A DNA stretch of 64,000 nucleotides from Bacteroidaceae bacterium. GTDB taxonomy: Bacteria; Bacteroidota; Bacteroidia; Bacteroidales; Bacteroidaceae. The notes beneath the pieces are model-generated. The model did not search any database, was not told the origin of the DNA, and saw only the letters and a program-made list of their open reading frames with translations. Of this stretch, positions 23,313 through 30,096 are shown piece by piece (position 1 is the first letter of the stretch; the number at the start of each line of letters is the position of its first letter). The stretch spans positions 1 through 64,000 of the forward strand of contig JAKSLL010000001.1 in NCBI GenBank assembly GCA_024401215.1, given 5' to 3'. The translations under genes were made by a program, and so were the position numbers.

Positions 23313-24695
23313 ATGAAAATCCGACTTTTTTTAGTGCTTTTGCTATCTGTGCTTTGTGTTAACGCTCATGCTGATGCTTGGGACACAGAGTATGCTGCCA
23401 TTGAAAGCAGCATACAGAATGTTAGAATTGTTGATAAGGTATATGACATCACAAAGTTTGGGGCGAAGAGCGGGGTGAAAGGCAGCGGTAAGAAAAACCA
23501 GAAAGCGATAAATGCGGCAATATCTGTGTGCAGCAAGAATGGAGGGGGCAAGGTTGTCGTGCCTGCAGGCTTGTGGAATACAGGGGCGATAACGATGCTT
23601 AGCGGTGTGAATCTCGTAATAGAGGAAGGTGCTACCCTTCAGTTTGTATTTGAGCCGACATTATATCCAGTAGTGGAAACACATTGGGAAGGACTCGGGT
23701 GCTATAATATCTCTCCGCTGATTTATGCTAATGGGCAGCATGACATTGCGATAACAGGCAAAGGTACGATAGACGGAGGAGGTAGTAATGACACATGGTG
23801 GAAGTGGACACAGGTGGAACGTTTCGGATGGAAAGAAGGAGATTATTCCATGAGAGAGAGTCGAAAGATTCTTCAGCAGCAGAGTGAAGCAGGCGTGCCT
23901 GTGGCAGAACGCCGTTTTACTGTAGAGAATCCTATGCGTCCGCAGACTGTGAATTTCATGAATTGTGAGCGTGTGCTTATTGAGGGCGTTACTCTGCTTC
24001 GTTCGCCTTTCTGGGTGCTGCATCCTGTGTTCTGTAAGGATGTGACGGTCAGTGGCGTGACAATCATCAATAACGGACCTAACGGAGATGGGTGTGACCC
24101 TGAATCGTGTGACCGTGTACTGATAGAAAACTGCCTTTTCCGTACGGGTGACGATTGCATAGCAATAAAAAGCGGAAGAAATAAAGACGGACGCATGTGG
24201 AATGTGCCATGCCAGAATGTTATCGTGAGAAATTGCAAGATGGAAGATGGGCATGGCGGTATAGTCGTCGGCAGCGAGATAAGCGGTGGGTTCAGAAATC
24301 TCTTTGTGGAGAATTGTCAGATGGACAGCCCGAATCTTGACAGAGTGGTGCGTATAAAGACGAACACATGCCGAGGCGGTGTTGTTGAGAATGTGTATGT
24401 GAGAAATGTGGAAGTAGGGGAGTGCAGAGAGGCAGTGCTTAAGATAAACCTCAATTATGAGTCGCGCGAACAGGCAGAGAGAGGACATGTGCCTACCGTT
24501 CGCAATGTCTTTTTAGAGAATGTGAATTGTAAGAAGAGCAAATATGGCGCTTATATCTCTGGACTTGAAGATGATTGTCAGATACATGACATTTATGTGA
24601 AAAACTGCAGATGGGAGGGCGTGGAGACTGGTATGAACCGCATAGAAGGTAAAAGCAGGAAGGTGGTGTTTGAAGATGTGGTGGTGGGGAATTAG
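23313..24695 (+). CDS. glycoside hydrolase family 28 (polygalacturonase-like)
   Basis: 460 residues from ATG 23313; an upstream TTG is less likely because the signal peptide (MKIRLFLVLLLSVLCVNAHA) starts at the ATG. A right-handed parallel beta-helix follows, with GH28 motifs NGDGCD (D259), GDDC (D280, D281), GHGG (H314) and the RIK tripeptide in VVRIKTNT. It hydrolyses alpha-1,4-galacturonosyl bonds of pectin, probably as an exo-acting or rhamnogalacturonan-type enzyme in the periplasm. The GH105 gene that could process its products lies convergently 41 bp away. Confidence 0.93.
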   Translation: MKIRLFLVLLLSVLCVNAHADAWDTEYAAIESSIQNVRIVDKVYDITKFGAKSGVKGSGKKNQKAINAAISVCSKNGGGKVVVPAGLWNTGAITMLSGVNLVIEEGATLQFVFEPTLYPVVETHWEGLGCYNISPLIYANGQHDIAITGKGTIDGGGSNDTWWKWTQVERFGWKEGDYSMRESRKILQQQSEAGVPVAERRFTVENPMRPQTVNFMNCERVLIEGVTLLRSPFWVLHPVFCKDVTVSGVTIINNGPNGDGCDPESCDRVLIENCLFRTGDDCIAIKSGRNKDGRMWNVPCQNVIVRNCKMEDGHGGIVVGSEISGGFRNLFVENCQMDSPNLDRVVRIKTNTCRGGVVENVYVRNVEVGECREAVLKINLNYESREQAERGHVPTVRNVFLENVNCKKSKYGAYISGLEDDCQIHDIYVKNCRWEGVETGMNRIEGKSRKVVFEDVVVGN

Positions 24696-24735
24696 TTGTT
24701 TGGTTGTTTGGTCGTTTAGTTGATTGGTTGTTTGG
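24694..24735. repeat. short GTTTGG tandem repeats between convergent genes
   Basis: The 41 bp between the GH28 and GH105 stop codons consist of imperfect repeats of TTGTTTGG, TCGTTTAG and TTGATTGG. This looks like slippage-prone sequence with no clear hairpin. Confidence 0.6.
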
Positions 24736-24736
24736 A

Positions 24737-25978
24737 CTATCGGCAGACTTCTTTCAGAGCCATAAGCAATGGACCTAAGCCTTTAGGGTCGTTATCGACG
24801 ATTTTCTCGCTGAGGTAATATTCGTAGCTACCATCTCTTTTGTCGCTGAGTCCTGCCACACTACAGCAGTTGTGAAGGTAAACATAGCCGTCGGAGTCTT
24901 TGCTGATGAAATGTTTCATTATGCCGTCAAGGGTTTTCTTCCCCACTTTTTCGTAGTATTTAGAGTCGTGATATGCTGACTGGAATGCACCTATGCGAGA
25001 ACCTTTCAGCATGGCGTAGGCGAACATTGCCGAGCATGTTGTCTCTTGATAGTTTCCCTCTTTCCCTGTGCAGTCAAGCACTTGCTGCCAAGTTTTTGTT
25101 TTTGAGTCTTGTAGAGGTATAAGATTAGTTGCCAAATCTGTGATGATTGTCACCATTGGGTCGGGAGTGTAGCCTCCCTCTTTTCCTTCATCGAAAACAG
25201 GCACTTGTCCTTCGTAATAGATGTCGAGGCAGTCAACAAGTGCCATCATGAGCCATCCTTCGGCTCTGCCCCAAGCATGCATTGACTTTCCATTATTCTT
25301 GTCTGCCCATCCCATCTTGTGAGAGGAATCCCACGCATGATGATAGAGATGGCATTCATTGCATAAAGTGTGTGAACAAACAAGGTTAATCTGCTCGTGT
25401 ACAAAGTGTAAGGCATCATCAAAATCCTGCTTTGTACCAAATCGCTTGGCATATTCAAGTACGAATGGCAATGACATATATTGACCATCGAGCCACATCT
25501 GATTAGGGTATATTGTCTTGTGCCACATTCCGCCTTCAGGAGTGTGTGGCTGAAGCGCAATCTGGGCGTATAGCGTGTCTAATGCAATCTTGTATCTGTT
25601 GTCTTTTGTAAGGTCATACAAAGTGAAGAGCATCTTCCCTGAATTTATGTCATCGAGTTTGAAGTCTTTTCTCTTATAACCTCTTATCTGTCCGCTGCTA
25701 TTTATTAGGGTATCGGCAAAGCTTTTTGCGTATGTTGTCCACTCGTCGTCCGACATCCATCCACGCATGGAGAGAATTTCAAGTCCCATGGTGTAGCTCC
25801 ATTTTGGTGTTTTATGTCCTTCGAGCATCCACGCTTGTGGATAGCGCATCATCTCCGACTTCACAAAATCTTTAGCAAGTCTTTCATACTTGTTTTGTGC
25901 AGAAAGAGATGTGGCGCATACGAAGAATAAAAATATAGCAGACGTGATGGCGTTAGTTGTAAAGAGTTTCTTAAACAT
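24737..25978 (-). CDS. glycoside hydrolase family 105 (unsaturated rhamnogalacturonyl hydrolase)
   Basis: 413 residues. The signal peptide ends at SLSAQ (about residue 27). GH105 alpha/alpha-barrel motifs include LDDINSGKMLFTLY, MWHKTIYPNQMWLDGQYMSLPF (catalytic Asp region), MHAWGRAEGWLMMALVD and TTCSAMFAYAMLKGSRIG. The enzymes remove delta-4,5-unsaturated galacturonic acid from oligosaccharides released by pectate or rhamnogalacturonan lyases. It is preceded by a promoter box and convergent with the GH28 gene. Confidence 0.92.
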   Translation of the reverse strand: MFKKLFTTNAITSAIFLFFVCATSLSAQNKYERLAKDFVKSEMMRYPQAWMLEGHKTPKWSYTMGLEILSMRGWMSDDEWTTYAKSFADTLINSSGQIRGYKRKDFKLDDINSGKMLFTLYDLTKDNRYKIALDTLYAQIALQPHTPEGGMWHKTIYPNQMWLDGQYMSLPFVLEYAKRFGTKQDFDDALHFVHEQINLVCSHTLCNECHLYHHAWDSSHKMGWADKNNGKSMHAWGRAEGWLMMALVDCLDIYYEGQVPVFDEGKEGGYTPDPMVTIITDLATNLIPLQDSKTKTWQQVLDCTGKEGNYQETTCSAMFAYAMLKGSRIGAFQSAYHDSKYYEKVGKKTLDGIMKHFISKDSDGYVYLHNCCSVAGLSDKRDGSYEYYLSEKIVDNDPKGLGPLLMALKEVCR

Positions 25979-26034
25979 TAGAGTAGTGTCTTAGCTTTTT
26001 ATGATAATTTGTTATTACAAAGCGTAGTATGCGA

Positions 26035-26042
26035 CAAAGTTA
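26035..26042 (-). promoter_or_regulatory. -7 promoter box of the minus-strand GH105 gene
   Basis: TAACTTTG on the minus strand, about 57 bp upstream of the start codon. A near-match ATTG sits ~20 bp further upstream. Confidence 0.5.
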
Positions 26043-26201
26043 ACAAATTTTTGTTATACGCAATCGAATACATCGTTTTTCTTCGTTTTTTTGGTTATTT
26101 CATGTGCTAAGTAATGGTAAAATAACTTCTTAACCTGAATTATTCATGGGTATTATTTTGAACACGAATTATCAAATTAATTCACAAATTATAATTTTGG
26201 G

Positions 26202-26285
26202 GTAACTACTCAGCGAATGCCTTTTTTTTAACAAAGCTCGGCGTAAGCCAATCTTTGTTTATTAATTAAATCGCTGAGTAGTTAC
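26202..26285. repeat. 84-bp MITE-like palindrome
   Basis: Perfect 15-bp terminal inverted repeats, GTAACTACTCAGCGA (26202-26216) and its complement (26271-26285). Inside, AACAAAG (26230-26236) pairs with CTTTGTT, and GGC GTAA GCC forms a third hairpin. ATTTTGG precedes and ATTTTTGG follows, a possible imperfect target duplication. It lies in the 541-bp gap 25979-26519, which otherwise holds only the two promoter boxes and AT-rich sequence. Confidence 0.75.
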
Positions 26286-26457
26286 ATTTTTGGATAAATT
26301 CATGGGTAATTCATGAGTATTTATGTTATAAAAGAACTTAAAAGATGTTTATGAATAATATAGGCTAAACGTGCGTTTGCAATCAGAGTACATCTCCCAA
26401 TTTGGTCTATAAAATGGATAAGAGGGCGAAATCCTTGGTTGTGTTCAGAAAAAGCAT

Positions 26458-26465
26458 TAACTTTG
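26458..26465 (+). promoter_or_regulatory. -7 promoter box of the small lipoprotein gene
   Basis: TAACTTTG, 54 bp before the ATG at 26520. The -33 TTTG is not clear (CTTG at 26435 is the nearest). Confidence 0.5.
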
Positions 26466-26519
26466 CACCTGTTAACTGTAATTATTAAAATTCGATTATT
26501 GATAAAAGTAATTAAAAGT

Positions 26520-27122
26520 ATGAAAAAGTTTATTTCGTTTTTCTGCTATTTTGCAATGGCAATAGCAGCAGTTTCATTTGTTTCATGTGGTGATGATGAC
26601 GACGACATGAATGGCCCAAATAATGGACAAACTCCAAATTCTCAAAAGGTGCAGATTTATGCTGCAGAAATCGGCAAAAATGCACTCGATGTATTCGATA
26701 TCAAACTAAATGTTTATCGCAACGGAAAGAAGCAGGTGGTTGTTCTCGACAAGAAAATGCTTACTCCATATGTACGTAAGGAAACTGACTTTTTAGATAT
26801 GAGTAGCATGAGCATTTATTGCTGTACAGCCGTGAATGGTGTTGAGGGCGTAGATAGCGTGATAGCAGAAGTTGCTGTAAAGTCAAATATTGAGGAAATC
26901 ATTGCGAGCAATGATCCTAATGGAGGATGCACCCTTTCTTGCTCAGGTGAAATTGTTAGAGTGAATAAGGTTGCAAATGGCGACTATGTTTCTTTGATTA
27001 CACCAAGTCATTCTAGCACTTTCAAATGGAAAGATCTCTTAGCAGAATTAAATGGCGTTGTCAGGTGTGAGACGTATCGTGCAGATGCGCAGTCGTTATT
27101 GACTGCTAAAAGCAAAGAATAG
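26520..27122 (+). CDS. small lipoprotein, unknown function
   Basis: 200 residues from ATG 26520 (upstream in-frame codons lie before the promoter box). The signal sequence FFCYFAMAIAAVSFVSC gives a lipidated Cys, followed at once by GDDDDD; acidic residues after the Cys resemble the Bacteroidetes lipoprotein surface-export signal. The rest (QIYAAEIGKNALDVFDIKLNVYRNGKKQVVVL and so on) is probably beta-rich and I do not recognise a family. It is transcribed alone with its own promoter and terminator. Confidence 0.75.
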   Translation: MKKFISFFCYFAMAIAAVSFVSCGDDDDDMNGPNNGQTPNSQKVQIYAAEIGKNALDVFDIKLNVYRNGKKQVVVLDKKMLTPYVRKETDFLDMSSMSIYCCTAVNGVEGVDSVIAEVAVKSNIEEIIASNDPNGGCTLSCSGEIVRVNKVANGDYVSLITPSHSSTFKWKDLLAELNGVVRCETYRADAQSLLTAKSKE

Positions 27123-27146
27123 TTTCAGATACATTATAACAATTAG

Positions 27147-27172
27147 GCCACTCTCACCAGAGTGGCTTTTTT
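27147..27172 (+). terminator. terminator after the small lipoprotein gene
   Basis: GCCACTCT (27147-27154), loop CACC, AGAGTGGC (27159-27166), then TTTTTT. It starts 24 bp after the stop. Confidence 0.93.
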
Positions 27173-27225
27173 AATCTGCTTGGTTAGATGATTTGCACTT
27201 TGTACAAAGCGTAATTGTCTTCGTG

Positions 27226-27340
27226 TGTAACGAATGTTACATGCCGTATGTAACGCTTGTTACATGCTTGATGTTGCAAGTGTAACACAGAACGTGTTGC
27301 AGATGTTACACAGGGTGTGTTGCAGATGATGAAATTTGCT
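27226..27340. repeat. five tandem 23-bp palindromic units upstream of pta
   Basis: Units begin at 27226, 27249, 27272, 27295 and 27318, exactly 23 bp apart; the fifth matches only over its first ~12 bp. Unit cores are palindromic: TGTAACGAATGTTACA, TGTAACGCTTGTTACA, TGTTGCAAGTGTAACA, TGTTGCAGATGTTACA. There are no spacers. They lie in the 415-bp gap 27123-27537, ~160 bp before the pta promoter box. The remainder of the gap is AT-rich with nothing else recognised. Confidence 0.85.
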
Positions 27341-27500
27341 GACAAAAATGCATCATTCATCCGAGAATTATTTTTGACTTGTGCTTTTCTTCTGTTTGCC
27401 GATGCTATTCAATTATAAAGAAAGTCGGCAAGAAGTTGTTATTTTGTCATTGCTTAAAGCACTTTTCACCAAAAGGTGTGGGATGTTTGTAATTTTTTAT

Positions 27501-27508
27501 TAACTTTG
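27501..27508 (+). promoter_or_regulatory. -7 promoter box for pta-ackA
   Basis: TAACTTTG, 30 bp upstream of the pta ATG. No correctly spaced TTTG. Confidence 0.55.
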
Positions 27509-27537
27509 CACTATCACACATGTAAAATAAAAATCAA

Positions 27538-28545
27538 ATGGCTTTAATAGAAAGTATTATTGCGCGAGCAAAATCAAACAAGCAGCGCATCGTTCTTCCT
27601 GAATCTTTGGAGGAGCGTACACTTACTGCCGCCGACAAGTCACTTGCTGACGACATTGCTGATATCATTCTTATCGGCAACCCAACAGAAATTTATGCAC
27701 TTGCTGACAAGCTTGGCTTGAAGAATATCGGTAAGGCAACTATCGTAGATCCTGCAACTTCAGAGAAGACTGAGGAGTATGCACAGCTGCTCTTCCAGCT
27801 TCGCCAGAAGAAGGGTATGACAATAGAGAAGGCTCGCCAGCAGGTGCTTGACCCTCTCTATTTCGGATGCCTTATCATCAAAAGCGGCGATGCTGATGGA
27901 CAGATTAGTGGTGCTCTGTCAACGACGGGTGACACTCTTCGCCCTGCATTGCAGATTATCAAGTGCGCTCCTGGCATCTCCTGCGTGAGCGGTGCTATGC
28001 TGCTCATCACTCAGACACCTCAGTATGGTGAGGAAGGTGTGCTTGTTGTAGGTGATGTGGCTGTCACTCCAATGCCAGATGCCGGACAGTTGGCTCAGAT
28101 TGCTGTTTGTACAGCTCAGACAGCGAAGTCTGTTGCTGGTTTCGCAGACCCACGTGTGGCAATGCTTTCTTTCTCAACAAAGGGCAGCGCAAAGCATGAG
28201 GTTGTTGACAAGGTTGTTGAGGCCACAAAGCTTGCAAAGGAACTTGCGCCAGAGTTGAAAATTGACGGTGAGCTTCAGGCTGATGCAGCTCTCGTACCTT
28301 CTGTTGGCCAGAAGAAAGCTCCAGGATCAGAAATTGCAGGCAATGCAAATGTGCTTGTGTTCCCATGTCTTGAAGTTGGCAATATCGGCTATAAGCTTGT
28401 TCAGCGTCTTGGCAATGCAGATGCCATAGGCCCTATTCTTCAGGGTATAGCACGACCAGTCAATGACTTGAGTCGTGGATGTTCTGTTGATGACATTTAC
28501 AAGATGGTGGCAATTACTGCTTGCCAGGCAATGGATGCAAAGTAA
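27538..28545 (+). CDS. pta: phosphate acetyltransferase
   Basis: 335 residues, the size of the short Pta class. It converts acetyl-CoA and phosphate to acetyl phosphate in the cytoplasm. Motifs include ARAKSNKQRIVLPESLEERTL at the N-terminus, DPLYFGCLIIKSGDADGQISGALSTTGDTLRPALQII, ADPRVAMLSFSTKGSAKH, and NANVLVFPCLEVGNIGYKLVQRLGNADAIGPILQGIARPVNDLSRGC. It is followed 61 bp later by ackA, the usual acetate-forming pair that yields ATP in fermentative Bacteroidales. The five-unit palindrome array upstream may be regulatory. Confidence 0.96.
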   Translation: MALIESIIARAKSNKQRIVLPESLEERTLTAADKSLADDIADIILIGNPTEIYALADKLGLKNIGKATIVDPATSEKTEEYAQLLFQLRQKKGMTIEKARQQVLDPLYFGCLIIKSGDADGQISGALSTTGDTLRPALQIIKCAPGISCVSGAMLLITQTPQYGEEGVLVVGDVAVTPMPDAGQLAQIAVCTAQTAKSVAGFADPRVAMLSFSTKGSAKHEVVDKVVEATKLAKELAPELKIDGELQADAALVPSVGQKKAPGSEIAGNANVLVFPCLEVGNIGYKLVQRLGNADAIGPILQGIARPVNDLSRGCSVDDIYKMVAITACQAMDAK

Positions 28546-28606
28546 CATAAGTAAATATGGGGTCATAGCTGACTCTTAGTAACGTGTTTAAACGTGTTTT
28601 GAGGAT

Positions 28607-29800
28607 ATGAAAATTTTAGTTCTTAACTGCGGAAGCAGCTCTATCAAATATGCGCTCTACAATATGGATGACCAGAGCGTTATCACATCAGGTGGTATTG
28701 AAAAAATCGGTCTTCCAGACTCTTTTATCAATGTGAAGCTCAATGGCGAAAAGCACAAGATTGAAAAGCCTATCGCAGAGCATACTGCAGGTGTGCAGCT
28801 CATCTTCGAGGTGCTTACAAAGGGCGAGTATGCTGTGATGAAAGACCTCAACGAGCTTGATGCTGTAGGTCATCGTATGGTGCATGGAGGTGAGAAGTTC
28901 AATAAGTCAGTGCTTCTTACTCCAGAAGTTATGGACGCTTTTGCTGCATGCAATGACCTTGCTCCTCTTCACAACCCTGCCAACATCAAGGGTGTGAATG
29001 CTGTTTCTGCTCTTTTGCCAAACATTCCTCAGGTAGGTGTGTTTGACACAGCATTCCATCAGACAATGCCAGACTACGCTTACATGTATGCACTTCCTTA
29101 TGAGCTCTACAGCAAGTATGGCGTTCGTCGTTATGGATTCCATGGAACAAGCCATCGCTATGTGTCACAGCGTGTATGTGAGTACCTTGGTGTGAAAGCC
29201 GAGGGTAAGAAAATCATTACTTGTCATATTGGCAATGGTGCTTCAATTGCTGCTGTCAAGGACGGCAAGTGTGTTGACACATCAATGGGTCTTACTCCAC
29301 TTGAAGGACTTGTGATGGGTACTCGCTCTGGCGACATTGACGCAGGAGCTGTGACATTCCTCATGGATAAGCTTAATCTTGACACTAAGGGCGTAAGCAA
29401 CCTCCTCAACAAGCAGTCAGGTCTTGCAGGTGTGAGCGAAGGCTCATCAGACTTCCGCGATATCCTTGCTGGCATAGCTTCTGGCAATGATAAGGCTCGA
29501 CTTGCAAAGGAGATGTATTGCTATCGTATCAAGAAGTATATCGGTCAGTATGCTGCCGCGATGGGTGGTGTGGATATCATCCTCTTCACAGGAGGTGCTG
29601 GCGAGAACCAGTGGGAAGTGCGTGAAGGCGCAACTGCAGGTCTTGAATTTATGGGCATAAAGATGGATGAGGCTAAGAACCGTGCTTGCCGTGCTACAGA
29701 GGCAATCCTCTCTGCTGACGACTCAAAGGTTACAGTTTGCTGCATTCCAACAGACGAGGAGCTTATGATTGCTCTCGACACACTTGCTCTTGCAAAGTAG
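28607..29800 (+). CDS. ackA: acetate kinase
   Basis: 397 residues. The family start MKILVLNCGSSSIKYALYN and motifs VGHRMVHGGEKF, RRYGFHGTSHRYVSQRV, HIGNGASIAAVKDGKCVDTSMG and IILFTGGAGENQWEVRE are all canonical for the ASKHA-fold acetate kinase. It transfers phosphate from acetyl phosphate to ADP, giving acetate and ATP. Operon with pta (61-bp gap). A GC-rich hairpin follows. Confidence 0.97.
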   Translation: MKILVLNCGSSSIKYALYNMDDQSVITSGGIEKIGLPDSFINVKLNGEKHKIEKPIAEHTAGVQLIFEVLTKGEYAVMKDLNELDAVGHRMVHGGEKFNKSVLLTPEVMDAFAACNDLAPLHNPANIKGVNAVSALLPNIPQVGVFDTAFHQTMPDYAYMYALPYELYSKYGVRRYGFHGTSHRYVSQRVCEYLGVKAEGKKIITCHIGNGASIAAVKDGKCVDTSMGLTPLEGLVMGTRSGDIDAGAVTFLMDKLNLDTKGVSNLLNKQSGLAGVSEGSSDFRDILAGIASGNDKARLAKEMYCYRIKKYIGQYAAAMGGVDIILFTGGAGENQWEVREGATAGLEFMGIKMDEAKNRACRATEAILSADDSKVTVCCIPTDEELMIALDTLALAK

Positions 29801-29814
29801 AAATAAAACAAATG

Positions 29815-29849
29815 AAGTCACTCTCTCCCAAAAGCGGGGAGGGTGACTT
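29815..29849 (+). terminator. hairpin after ackA
   Basis: AAGTCAC pairs with GTGACTT, and CTCTCCC partly pairs with GGGGAGG around AAAAGC. The following T tract is weak (TTGTCTT). A second weak hairpin (AAGACAA / TTGTCTT then TTTT) is at about 29985-30015. The gap 29801-30096 otherwise shows no gene, and I found no good promoter box for the next gene. Confidence 0.5.
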
Positions 29850-30096
29850 GTCTTAGTAATGGTAGAATAAAAACTTCCTAATAGTCTAAAAATACAAGCC
29901 CAATCTTCAGAAGTTATCGTTTCACTATTACTCAATCACAGTTAGAAAGATATCTTTTGCTCGGTAGGGGGCTTATGATGTCGCAAGACAACTTGCGGCG
30001 TTATTTGTCTTTTTTCAGAGCAGCAGCCAATAATATTTACCAAAACAAAAGTAGACACCCCAAATAAAAGTTCTACTCCTCGTTTTTATATGAGGC

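Noticed and set aside
23661..24488. 275-aa minus-strand open frame
   Set aside because: Antisense to the GH28 gene, whose catalytic motifs are all in the plus frame.
27226..27340. CRISPR array
   Set aside because: The 23-bp units are contiguous with no spacers, the units vary, and no cas genes are present.
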